From contig CAZPFE010000001.1 in NCBI GenBank assembly GCA_964585805.1, forward strand, positions 1 to 40,135: DNA of 40,135 nt. Reading direction: 5' to 3'. The notes beneath the pieces were generated by a model that did not search any database, was not told the DNA's origin, and saw nothing but the letters and a program-made list of their open reading frames with translations. Numbering within the stretch: the first letter of the stretch is position 1; every line of letters starts with the position of its first letter. Below are positions 21,236 to 28,543 of this stretch, one piece after another. This stretch comes from CAYLWZ01 sp964585805. Lineage in GTDB: Bacteria; Patescibacteriota; Minisyncoccia; Minisyncoccales; GWA2-38-27. The translations under genes and the position numbers were made by a program.

Positions 21236-21829
21236 ATGACAAAAAGTTTTTTTGAAAAACTCAAAAAAGGAATGAATATTGAAGATTTAATAGAAGAAAA
21301 TGATGACTTAAAGAAATCTGATAACGAGCAAGAAGAAAAAAATCAGGAAAAAGAAAGAAAAACTGAAAAAACATCCAATAAAAAGAAAAAACAAAACAAG
21401 AAAAAAATTGAAATCAAAAAAGAAAAAACAGAAAAAAAAGATACTCCAAGAAAAAAATCTTCTTTTATAGAAAAGTTAAGCAATGAAAAAGAAAAGATAA
21501 AAGGAGAATTAGCGATTGACCTTTACCAAACAGAAAAAGAAATTGTAATTCGGGCGCCCATTGCTGGAATTAACCCAGAAGAATTAGATATTAGTATTGA
21601 AAATGATATGGTTCAGATTCAAGGAGAAAGAAGAGAGCCGGAAGAAGATTGGCAAGAATTCATTATTAAAGAATGTTTCTGGGGACCTTTTTCCCGGGAA
21701 ATAATCTTACCAGAAGAAGTAGATGCTTCTCGGGCTGAAGCTTACTTTAAAAATGGAATTCTTGTAGTTAGATTGCCAAAAATTGAAAAATACAAAAAAA
21801 GAAAAATTATTATTAAAAGTGAAGAATAA
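21236..21829 (+). CDS. Hsp20/alpha-crystallin small heat-shock protein with Lys/Glu-rich N-terminal extension
   Basis: A holdase chaperone of 197 residues. The alpha-crystallin domain spans about residues 88-185, with LAIDLYQTEKEIVIRAPIAG, VQIQGERREP, FSREIILPEEVDASRAEA and the closing FKNGILVVRLPK. Residues about 20-85 are an unusual low-complexity stretch of Lys, Glu, Asn and Gln, much more charged than the hydrophobic N-terminal arm normally found in this family. An I-x-I anchor may be present in RKIIIKSE. It overlaps no gene but ends 5 bp before tRNA-Leu on the opposite strand. Confidence 0.92.
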   Translation: MTKSFFEKLKKGMNIEDLIEENDDLKKSDNEQEEKNQEKERKTEKTSNKKKKQNKKKIEIKKEKTEKKDTPRKKSSFIEKLSNEKEKIKGELAIDLYQTEKEIVIRAPIAGINPEELDISIENDMVQIQGERREPEEDWQEFIIKECFWGPFSREIILPEEVDASRAEAYFKNGILVVRLPKIEKYKKRKIIIKSEE

Positions 21830-21834
21830 ATTTG

Positions 21835-21918
21835 TGTCCTCGGTGGGATTCGAACCCACAACCCTATAAAGGGACAACGTCCTAAGCGTTGCGCGTATAC
21901 CAATTCCGCCACGAGGAC
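21835..21918 (-). tRNA. tRNA-Leu (UAG)
   Basis: A class II tRNA of 84 bases with a long variable arm. Acceptor GTCCTCG pairs with CGAGGAC. The anticodon loop CTTAGGA, flanked by AACG/CGTT, has anticodon TAG. The T arm is GTGGG TTCGAAT CCCAC. Discriminator is A; CCA is not encoded. It is antisense to any read-through from hsp20. Confidence 0.96.
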
Positions 21919-21950
21919 TTTTTTTATTTTTACATCTTTTTTAAACAATA

Positions 21951-21979
21951 AACAACCCCTCTTTTGGAAAGGGGTTGTT
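21951..21979 (+). terminator. Bidirectional-type intrinsic terminator
   Basis: AACAACCCCT (21951-21960) pairs exactly with AGGGGTTGTT (21970-21979), followed on the plus strand by TTTATTTATTT. It ends the tsaD-prsW-hsp20 operon. On the minus strand it lies between the pilin-like genes and tRNA-Leu, with a weaker U tract, and may act there too. Confidence 0.85.
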
Positions 21980-22011
21980 TTTATTTATTTCTTCAATTAT
22001 TTCTTTAATTT

Positions 22012-22404
22012 TTAAATTCCTGTTGTCGGTGGTAAATAATATTGCTGAGTCGAATCTGGAATCTGAACAGGAGTTCCTGTTATATAGCCTATCAATCTAA
22101 CTAACCCTTTCGCAGCAAAAGCAACCAAAACTCCAATCAAGGCATAAAGAACAAAATCCCTTGCTTTTTTTGTTGTATCTTTATCTCCCTGAGCTGTAAC
22201 AAAATAATAACCGGCAATAATAATAAAAATAGCAGCAACAATCAATAAGATAGAAAAAAGCCAGTCCAAAACATTATTAAGTAATTGCATCGTCTCAATA
22301 TCAGGTGCCGGTGTGGGCGCTGTCGTCTGAGTCTGAGCCATAACAACTAACGGCACTAAGTGTAAGAACAAAGCTGCAATTTTCTTTAACAATTTCATAA
22401 TCAT
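22012..22404 (-). CDS. VirB2/TrbC-like small membrane protein
   Basis: A 130-residue protein with a signal-peptide-like N-terminus (KKIAALFLHLVPLVVMAQ) and two hydrophobic segments, LDWLFSILLIVAAIFIIIAG (about residues 48-67) and DFVLYALIGVLVAFAAKGLV. The hairpin order, with YYFVTAQGD and a Lys-rich turn between the helices, matches the VirB2/TrbC pilin or DUF-type proteins common in this group of bacteria. It is a paralogue of the next gene upstream (69 bp gap). No other type IV secretion genes are in the window, so a pilus role is only inferred. Confidence 0.75.
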   Translation of the reverse strand: MIMKLLKKIAALFLHLVPLVVMAQTQTTAPTPAPDIETMQLLNNVLDWLFSILLIVAAIFIIIAGYYFVTAQGDKDTTKKARDFVLYALIGVLVAFAAKGLVRLIGYITGTPVQIPDSTQQYYLPPTTGI

Positions 22405-22473
22405 AATTTTTAATTTTTATAATCTTGTATTCATAATAGTTTTCATAATAATAACTTCGACCTTTTTAACTAT

Positions 22474-22872
22474 CTAATTATAAGGTGTATCTATGCCAAA
22501 GATATTTCCAAATAAAGCAATCAACCCTTTTGCTGCAATAATAATTAATAAACCTATTAATGTCCATAATATTATCTTTTTTCCAGTTTCAACCTGTTTA
22601 GGATTTGTAGCAGCTGTAACAAAATAATAACCACCTACCACAATCATCAAAGGAGCAAGGACTAAGGAAATGTTATATAAAAAATCTATTACCGCGTTTA
22701 ACAATTCTGCAAAACTATTCCATTGCAATGGATTATCAATAGTAACTGAAGTTGATTGAGAAGATGGAGATGGTTGATCAGATGGTTGATCAGGTGAATC
22801 TGCTTGCGCTTGAATAAATAAAGGAAAAGCAACAATTAATAAAATTAATATTTTGATTATTTGTTTTCTCAT
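22474..22872 (-). CDS. VirB2/TrbC-like small membrane protein (paralogue)
   Basis: A 132-residue paralogue of the previous entry. It has an N-terminal export signal ending near FIQAQA, a Ser/Pro/Gln-rich linker (SPDQPSDQPSPSSQSTS), then LLNAVIDFLYNISLVLAPLMIVVGGYYFVTAATNPKQVETGKK and a second hydrophobic helix (LIGLLIIIAAKGLIALFG). The shared GGYYFVTA turn and AAKGL motif tie the pair together. It begins 8 bp after the methyltransferase gene, so the pair may be the tail of the gyrA transcript. Confidence 0.75.
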   Translation of the reverse strand: MRKQIIKILILLIVAFPLFIQAQADSPDQPSDQPSPSSQSTSVTIDNPLQWNSFAELLNAVIDFLYNISLVLAPLMIVVGGYYFVTAATNPKQVETGKKIILWTLIGLLIIIAAKGLIALFGNIFGIDTPYN

Positions 22873-22880
22873 ATATTACT

Positions 22881-23417
22881 TTAAGAATTTATTTTTTTGA
22901 AAATCAAGCTATAATGGTAAGCGCCAGCGTCAATTTCTTTATCTAACTGAAATCCCCCTATTTTTTCTACTAAATCCTGAACTTCTTTTTTAGAAATTTT
23001 CCCTTCTATTGAAATTATTTCCTTTTCTGGAAGCCAATCAATAATCAATAATAATCCATCTTTCCTAAGAACTCTCTTTGCTTCTTTTATTATAGCACTT
23101 TTATCCTCTACTTGAAAGAGAAGATTAACAATAAAAACTAAATCAACTGAATTATCATTTAAAGTTGAACCTTTTTCTTTTTCTAAATCAGAAACTATAA
23201 GCTGCACATTGTTAATATTTTCTAATTTCAATCTTCCTTTTAAAGATGATAAGGGTTCTTGTTGAATATCTATACCATAAACAAAACCATCTTCTAATTT
23301 TTTTGCTAAAGAAACTACAAAATCTCCTCCGCCACAGCCAAAATCTGCTGCTATCATATCTGGTTTTAAATCAAGCTGATCTAATATTTTTTCTGGATGA
23401 AGGAAAACACCCATCAT
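22881..23417 (-). CDS. Class I SAM-dependent methyltransferase
   Basis: A 178-residue methyltransferase of the Methyltransf_11/UbiE-like type. Motif I is DFGCGGGDF (residues 25-33), the acidic strand-2 residue is in VYGIDIQ, motif II lies in VDLVFIVNLLFQV, and the post-motif segment is KRVLRKDGLLLIIDW. The substrate cannot be told from the sequence. It is only 13 bp downstream of gyrA and 8 bp upstream of the VirB2-like pair, an arrangement that suggests co-transcription. Met2 is an alternative start. Confidence 0.88.
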   Translation of the reverse strand: MMGVFLHPEKILDQLDLKPDMIAADFGCGGGDFVVSLAKKLEDGFVYGIDIQQEPLSSLKGRLKLENINNVQLIVSDLEKEKGSTLNDNSVDLVFIVNLLFQVEDKSAIIKEAKRVLRKDGLLLIIDWLPEKEIISIEGKISKKEVQDLVEKIGGFQLDKEIDAGAYHYSLIFKKINS

Positions 23418-23430
23418 TTTTTAAATTATA

Positions 23431-25899
23431 TCAAACACACATTGCTGAAGCAACTTTATCTCCTTCATCTAACCTCATTATCCTCACTCCTTGAGTTGCC
23501 CGACTAATTATTGGAATTGAAGAAATTTTCGTTCTAATAACTTGACCTTTTTGAGAAATAATAATTAAATCCTCTTCATCAGACAAGATTGAAGAGAATA
23601 CTATCTTCCCTGTCTTAGATGTTATATTAGCCGTTTTTATCCCGCTTCCACCTCTTTTTTGGAGACGGTACTCTTTTAATCTTGTCCTTTTTCCATAACC
23701 ATTCTCAGTAACAATCAATAAGTACATATCTTTTTTCTTTTTATCTTCCTCGTTAATAATATTCATACCTATCACCTCATCATCCTTTCTTAGAGAAATG
23801 CCTCTAATTCCAGCTGCTGTCCTTCCCATTTCTCTTATCTCTTTCTCTTTAAACCTTATAGATTGACCATTTCTTGTTACTAAAATAACCTCACCCTTTC
23901 CATCACTCTTTTCTGCTTTTTGCAGAAGATCTCCTTTCTTTAGTTTAATAGCAATTAGTCCTGACCTTCTCACATTTTTAAATTCTTCTAATTTTACTTT
24001 TTTTACTAATCCCTGTCTTGTTGCCATCAAAATTTCTTTTATTCCTTTGTCAAAATCTACTTTCTTGTTAATAGTCAACATTGATAAAATTTTTTCGCTT
24101 GAAGAAATTTCTAAGAAATTCATTATCCCTCTTCCTCTAGCCACTCGTGTTCCTTCTGGAATTTCATATACCAAGGACTTGAAAACTTTACCTGAATCAG
24201 TAAAGAAAAATATCTCATCATGGGTTTGAGCCAAAAGGAAATGTTCTACTACATCGTCTTGTAAGGTTTTCATTCCTAATATCCCCTTCCCTCCTCTTTT
24301 CTGAATTTTATAAGTAGATGGATTGATTCTTTTAATATATCCACCTTGAGTCAAAGTAATAATTGTTTCTTCTTGAGGGATCAAATCTTCTTCTGCTATT
24401 TCACCAACTTTTTGAAGATAAACCTTCGTTTTCCTTTCATCACCAAAATTTTCCTCTATTTCTTGTATCTCTTTTTTAAACACTTCCCTTATCTTTTTGG
24501 GGCTCTTTAAGATTGCGGTCAATTCTTTAATTTTCTTTTTCATTGCCAACAATTCATCTTCAATCTTCTTTCTTTCTAACTTTGCCAAAGAAGCAAGTTT
24601 TGTTTCTAAAATAGCGTTTGCTTGAATTTCTGTTAAATTAATTTTTTTCATTAAATTTCTCTTTGCTTCTTCTCTGTCTTTTGAGGATTTAATAATCTTT
24701 ATAACTAAATCTATCTTCCCCAAACACTTATGCAATCCTTCTAAAATATGGGCTCTTTCCTTTGCTCTTTCTAAATCATATTTTGTTCGCCTTGTAATTA
24801 CTTCAATGCGATGAGCAATAAAATAATTTAAAATTTCAACCAAAGAAAGCAGCTTAGGCTGAATCCCATCAACCAAAGCAATCATATTAAGATGATATGT
24901 TCTTTGGAGATCAGTAAACTTATATAATCTATTTAAAATTTTTTGAGGATAAGCATCTCTCTGAAGATCAATGACTATTCTCAACCCCTCTTTATCTGAC
25001 TCATCTCTAATATCTCTTACTCCCTGAATTTTCTTTTCTTGAACCAACTTAGCCAATTGCTGAATCAAATTTGTTTTTTGAACTTGAAATGGAATTTCAC
25101 TAATAATAATTTTTGTTTTTCCTTTTTCCTCCCTTATCTCTGCCTTTCCTCTAACAACTATCGGTCCTTTGCCTTGAGAATAAGCAGAAATTATATCTTT
25201 TTTGCCATAAATAATTCCTCCAGTCGGAAAATCAGGACCTTTTATAAACTGGAACAAATCTTCTACGCTTGCTTCTGGATTGTCAACTAAATAAACAAGC
25301 GCTTGGCAAACCTCTTTAATATTATGAGGAGGAATATTAGTCGCCATTCCAACGGCTATACCTAAAGAACCATTTAAAAGAAGCTGAGGAATTGGTGAAG
25401 GCAGAACCACTGGCTCTTTTCTCGTCCCATCATAATTATCGCGAAAATCAACTGTCTCTTTATTAATATCTTTTAACATTTCCTCGCCAATCTCTGACAG
25501 CCGACATTCTGTATATCTTTGAGCAGCCGGTGGATCTCCGTCTATTGAACCAAAATTTCCTTGTCCTTGGATTAAAGGATAGCGCAAAGAAAAATCTTGA
25601 GCCATTCTTACTAAAGCATCATAAACAGCTGCATCGCCATGTGGATGATATTTACCAAGAACCTCACCTGTCACTGCTGCTGACTTCCTAAATTTTGCTC
25701 CATGAGTTAAACCCAAACCGTACATAGCATATAAAATTCTTCTCTGAACCGGTTTTAATCCATCTCGAACATCAGGTAAAGCCCGAGAAACAATTACTGA
25801 CATCGCATAATCAATATAGGACTCTTTCATTTCTTCGGTAATCTCCCTAGGTATTACTTCTCCAATTTTTAATTTTGATTTTTCTTCTTTTGAAACCAT
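23431..25899 (-). CDS. gyrA: DNA gyrase subunit A
   Basis: GyrA, 822 residues, cuts and rejoins DNA for negative supercoiling, with GyrB (not in the window). The catalytic Tyr is Tyr129 in AAQRYTECRL. The winged-helix QRR region reads GKYHPHGDAAVYDALVRMAQ, so the residue at the E. coli Ser83 position is Ala90, while the Asp87 equivalent (Asp94) is kept. The C-terminal DNA-wrapping domain has blades with repeated GYGKRTRL-like motifs. The GyrA box is present as QKRGGKG, which supports GyrA over ParC. It starts 11 bp after a small membrane protein gene. Confidence 0.97.
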   Translation of the reverse strand: MVSKEEKSKLKIGEVIPREITEEMKESYIDYAMSVIVSRALPDVRDGLKPVQRRILYAMYGLGLTHGAKFRKSAAVTGEVLGKYHPHGDAAVYDALVRMAQDFSLRYPLIQGQGNFGSIDGDPPAAQRYTECRLSEIGEEMLKDINKETVDFRDNYDGTRKEPVVLPSPIPQLLLNGSLGIAVGMATNIPPHNIKEVCQALVYLVDNPEASVEDLFQFIKGPDFPTGGIIYGKKDIISAYSQGKGPIVVRGKAEIREEKGKTKIIISEIPFQVQKTNLIQQLAKLVQEKKIQGVRDIRDESDKEGLRIVIDLQRDAYPQKILNRLYKFTDLQRTYHLNMIALVDGIQPKLLSLVEILNYFIAHRIEVITRRTKYDLERAKERAHILEGLHKCLGKIDLVIKIIKSSKDREEAKRNLMKKINLTEIQANAILETKLASLAKLERKKIEDELLAMKKKIKELTAILKSPKKIREVFKKEIQEIEENFGDERKTKVYLQKVGEIAEEDLIPQEETIITLTQGGYIKRINPSTYKIQKRGGKGILGMKTLQDDVVEHFLLAQTHDEIFFFTDSGKVFKSLVYEIPEGTRVARGRGIMNFLEISSSEKILSMLTINKKVDFDKGIKEILMATRQGLVKKVKLEEFKNVRRSGLIAIKLKKGDLLQKAEKSDGKGEVILVTRNGQSIRFKEKEIREMGRTAAGIRGISLRKDDEVIGMNIINEEDKKKKDMYLLIVTENGYGKRTRLKEYRLQKRGGSGIKTANITSKTGKIVFSSILSDEEDLIIISQKGQVIRTKISSIPIISRATQGVRIMRLDEGDKVASAMCV

Positions 25900-25910
25900 A
25901 TTTTTAATTT

Positions 25911-26267
25911 TTATTTATTTTCTTCATTTTTTATATTTTTACTTGTATTCTCAGTATCTGTCCCTAAAGACGATTCAAGAAAATCTTCCTTATTTGGCGT
26001 ATCAGTTGTCAATATCTCATATATTTTTTTCATCTCCTCTTCTGAAAACGGAAAAGAAACTTTTCTTTCCTGGTACTCTTCTTCTAAATTTATAGAAGGA
26101 AATTTAATTTTTTCAAAAGTATTACCATTTAACACTTCTTTCACTTCTCTTTTAAAAAGAACCCACCATAAATAAAGCAACATCGCTCCAATTATAGTTA
26201 TCGTTATCCATAAAATTAATTTCCTTTCCTTTTCTGGTCTTTGTTGAATTTTTTTTAAAAAATTCAT
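25911..26267 (-). CDS. Single-pass membrane protein of unknown function
   Basis: A 118-residue protein with a basic N-terminus, one membrane segment (about residues 20-38, ILWITITIIGAMLLYLWWVLF) and a charged outer part ending in a Lys/Glu/Asn-rich tail. No domain is recognised. Its ATG overlaps the stop of the MBL gene by 4 bp (26264-26267) and gyrA begins 11 bp after it. That makes a tight MBL-membrane protein-gyrA-methyltransferase unit. Confidence 0.75.
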   Translation of the reverse strand: MNFLKKIQQRPEKERKLILWITITIIGAMLLYLWWVLFKREVKEVLNGNTFEKIKFPSINLEEEYQERKVSFPFSEEEMKKIYEILTTDTPNKEDFLESSLGTDTENTSKNIKNEENK

Positions 26268-26899
26268 TCTTCTAAAACAATTATTTTTGCTTCATCATTA
26301 GAAATATCCTTTTTCTTAAGTGAAATTTTCGGCAAGGGTGAAATTGATTTCAAACCTAAAATTTTTAAAAATGATTCCAATTTCTCCAATTTATTTTTTA
26401 TTTTAGAAGATTGATAATACATTGGAATAATAACCTTTGGCTCTATTTGAGACATTACCTTAACCGCCTCCTTTGGATCAAACGACTCGCCTCCTCCAAC
26501 AGGAAGCATCAAAATATCTACTTCTCCTATTTCTTCTACTTGTTCTGGACTTAATTCCTTTTGACCAGTTCTTCCTAAATGACATATCTTAATTTCCTCA
26601 CTCTCTATCAGAGAAATTAACGAATATTGACCACTCTTCGTTTTTGTTTGAATTGTCTGAACAAAAACACCTTTTAAATCATACTCTCCTTGCTGAAAAA
26701 TAACAAATCCTCTTTCCTCTAAATCCTTTATTTCTTTATCTTCTTCAGAAATAGTGCTTAACAAAAAAATATCCGCTTCTAACTTCGGACCCCGAAAACC
26801 TTTTTCCTTATCTAAAGGGTCTATTAAAATAGTTACTGCTTTCTTATTTTGTTGACTATTTATTTTAAAGCAAGTTTGCCCATACCACTGAATATTCAT
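26264..26899 (-). CDS. MBL-fold protein with degenerate metal site
   Basis: A 211-residue protein with the MBL-fold pattern of UlaG-like proteins: MNIQWYGQTCFKI, then ILIDPLDKEKGFRGPKLEAD, ICHLGRTGQKEL and VDILMLPVGGGE. The normal HxHxDH metal-binding motif is replaced by FLLSTISEEDKE, so the protein probably lacks the usual dinuclear zinc centre; the His in ICHLG and the Asp in VDILML remain. It may be a non-catalytic or altered relative. The next gene overlaps its stop. A candidate promoter lies 46-73 bp upstream. Confidence 0.82.
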   Translation of the reverse strand: MNIQWYGQTCFKINSQQNKKAVTILIDPLDKEKGFRGPKLEADIFLLSTISEEDKEIKDLEERGFVIFQQGEYDLKGVFVQTIQTKTKSGQYSLISLIESEEIKICHLGRTGQKELSPEQVEEIGEVDILMLPVGGGESFDPKEAVKVMSQIEPKVIIPMYYQSSKIKNKLEKLESFLKILGLKSISPLPKISLKKKDISNDEAKIIVLEE

Positions 26900-26944
26900 A
26901 AAAATCTTATATTAAAGATAATAATTTAAAAAAAGAATTTATAA

Positions 26945-26972
26945 ATTTTATCATAATCAATTCTTTCTTCAA
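26945..26972 (-). promoter_or_regulatory. Candidate promoter of the MBL-gyrA unit
   Basis: Minus-strand TTGAAG (26972-26967) and TAAAAT (26950-26945) are separated by 16 bp, with TGA directly before the -10. This is the same architecture as the tsaD promoter. The start would be near 26938, giving a leader of about 40 bases. Confidence 0.5.
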
Positions 26973-26987
26973 CTATTAATTTTTTAG

Positions 26988-27059
26988 TGCCCCTGGAGGG
27001 AATCGAACCCCCATCCCAGGCTTAGAAGGCCCGTGTTCTATCCGTTGAACTACAGGGGC
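26988..27059 (-). tRNA. tRNA-Arg (UCU)
   Basis: A complete 72-base cloverleaf. Acceptor GCCCCTG pairs with CAGGGGC. The anticodon loop CTTCTAA, flanked by CGGGC/GCCTG, has anticodon TCT. The T arm contains GGGGG TTCGATT CCCTC with one G-U pair. Discriminator is A; CCA is not encoded. It begins 5 bp after the stop of the last small pilus-operon gene. Confidence 0.96.
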
Positions 27060-27063
27060 AAAA

Positions 27064-27390
27064 CTATTTTTGCTCTTCCTCTTTTTTCAATTGAAAAATA
27101 TCTTTATACTGTTTTTTATCTATTTTTTTAATCTTATCTTCATCATCCCGCCAGTGTTTAATTACTTCTTTATAATTAAACCTATCCAAAACTAAAGATT
27201 CATTCACTGGCTCCAGCTCAATTCCTTTTATCATTTTATTATATTTATAATAACAAATTAAAGCAATAATTATTGTCAAAAAAATAATCACCAAACAATC
27301 CTTAAAAAAATTCTTAGCAATAATCAAGATAGATTTTCTAATCATTTTCCTTATTCTTTCTGTGTTATTCATTCTTATCTTCATAAGCAT
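27064..27390 (-). CDS. Small membrane protein at the end of the pilMNO operon
   Basis: A 108-residue protein with a basic N-terminus, one membrane segment (about residues 31-47, DCLVIIFLTIIIALICYY) and a charged Lys/Asp/Glu-rich outer part. I do not recognise a domain. It sits where pilP often follows pilO, 13 bp after that gene, but has no lipobox and little similarity in pattern to PilP. Its position suggests an inner-membrane part of the pilus assembly complex. Several in-frame Met codons (1, 3, 7) leave the start uncertain. Confidence 0.7.
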   Translation of the reverse strand: MLMKIRMNNTERIRKMIRKSILIIAKNFFKDCLVIIFLTIIIALICYYKYNKMIKGIELEPVNESLVLDRFNYKEVIKHWRDDEDKIKKIDKKQYKDIFQLKKEEEQK

Positions 27391-27403
27391 TAAAGAAATT
27401 ATA

Positions 27404-27961
27404 TTATTTTACAAAAACCTTTAACACCACAACCGCTTTAATTAAATTATTCTTTGATAAATTCGTCTTTTCTTCTTTTTTGTTTAATTTTTCTTTTTCT
27501 ACTGAGTTAATTGTAATCTGTTGAACCTTCATCAAAAATGGACTATATTCTATTTTTCCAAGAAATTTTAAAAAACTAATATAATCACCAAGCAAATTCA
27601 TTTGAAACCCTATTGATTTCCATAAATCTTCTTTATCCGATTTTAAACTAACAGAATTAACCTCAAGGAGGAGATTATTTTCTTTTGCTGTTTCTTCCCA
27701 AAATTGAATTAAATTAATTGGCGCTTGACTATCAGTAAAAAGAGAATCTATTTTCTCCATATCTTCTTTTATCTTTTCTTTATCTTGATAGCATTTTAAA
27801 TTCTCAATAATTTTTTCTTTCTTCTTTATTGAAATAATTTTTGAAGATTTTTGTTGAACTCCTAAAAATAACGGATACACTACTCCTACGACCAAAAGAA
27901 GTAAAATAAAAAAAGGAAGAATATAGTAAATAAAAACATTTTTCTTCTCACTTAAACCCAT
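27404..27961 (-). CDS. pilO: PilO-like type IV pilus assembly protein
   Basis: A 185-residue bitopic inner-membrane protein. A membrane helix (about residues 12-30, YILPFFILLLLVVGVVYPLF) is followed by a coiled-coil stretch and a small alpha/beta domain with LLLEVNSVSL, YISFLKFLGKIEYSPFLMKV and VVLKVF, the PilO ferredoxin-like pattern. It pairs with PilN in the alignment complex. It follows pilN by 9 bp. Confidence 0.85.
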   Translation of the reverse strand: MGLSEKKNVFIYYILPFFILLLLVVGVVYPLFLGVQQKSSKIISIKKKEKIIENLKCYQDKEKIKEDMEKIDSLFTDSQAPINLIQFWEETAKENNLLLEVNSVSLKSDKEDLWKSIGFQMNLLGDYISFLKFLGKIEYSPFLMKVQQITINSVEKEKLNKKEEKTNLSKNNLIKAVVVLKVFVK

Positions 27962-27970
27962 AATATGGAA

Positions 27971-28543
27971 TTATTTATACTTTAAAATTACAAAAAAGTT
28001 AATATCTCTTGGCTTTACCCAATTAGAAGGAGGAAAATAGATATCTTTAAAACATTCACTCTTTTGAAGATTTTCTCTAAAATTAAACAATTTATCTCTA
28101 TCAGAAGCAAAACCAGAGACAGAAATCTCTAATTTTCCTTTTTCTTTCTGATCATTTCCTCTTTTGTTGCCTTCTTTATTAATAGAAGAAAGAGATATAC
28201 TTCTAACAAACACACCTTCAGGAATGACCTCTGCAAAATCCTCTAACACTTGGTTGAAATAAACTTTCTGTTGATAAAAAGAATTAAGTTTTTTTAAACT
28301 CTCATTCATTAATTTTATTTTATTTTCAAGAGAAACAATACTTTCTTGTCCATCTCTATCTTGAAAATCAATTTTTTTTTGTTCTTCTTTTATTTGGTAA
28401 TAAAAATAAACATTAAATAATAAAAGTAAAAATATCAAACATATTATAAAAAAACCTAACAAAAACCAAAAAACTAAAATTATTCGCTTCTTCTTTTCTC
28501 TTAAAAGATATTCTTTCTCTTTTGGAGGCAAAAGATTTATCAT
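27971..28543 (-). CDS. pilN: PilN-like type IV pilus assembly protein
   Basis: A 190-residue bitopic protein. The N-terminal MINLLPPKEKEYLLREKK is the conserved PilN segment that binds PilM. A membrane helix (about residues 22-48) and a coiled-coil region follow. The domain ending in VFVRSISLSSI and KLEISVSGFASDRDKLFNF is typical of the PilN periplasmic part. Its ATG overlaps the pilM stop by 4 bp. Confidence 0.88.
   Translation of the reverse strand: MINLLPPKEKEYLLREKKKRIILVFWFLLGFFIICLIFLLLLFNVYFYYQIKEEQKKIDFQDRDGQESIVSLENKIKLMNESLKKLNSFYQQKVYFNQVLEDFAEVIPEGVFVRSISLSSINKEGNKRGNDQKEKGKLEISVSGFASDRDKLFNFRENLQKSECFKDIYFPPSNWVKPRDINFFVILKYK

Noticed and set aside
21742..21948. Minus-strand open frame of 68 codons
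   Set aside because: It reads across tRNA-Leu and the antisense of hsp20; the tRNA fold explains the sequence better.
23431..25899. Possibility that gyrA is parC
   Set aside because: The GyrA box QKRGGKG is present and no parE is adjacent, favouring GyrA.
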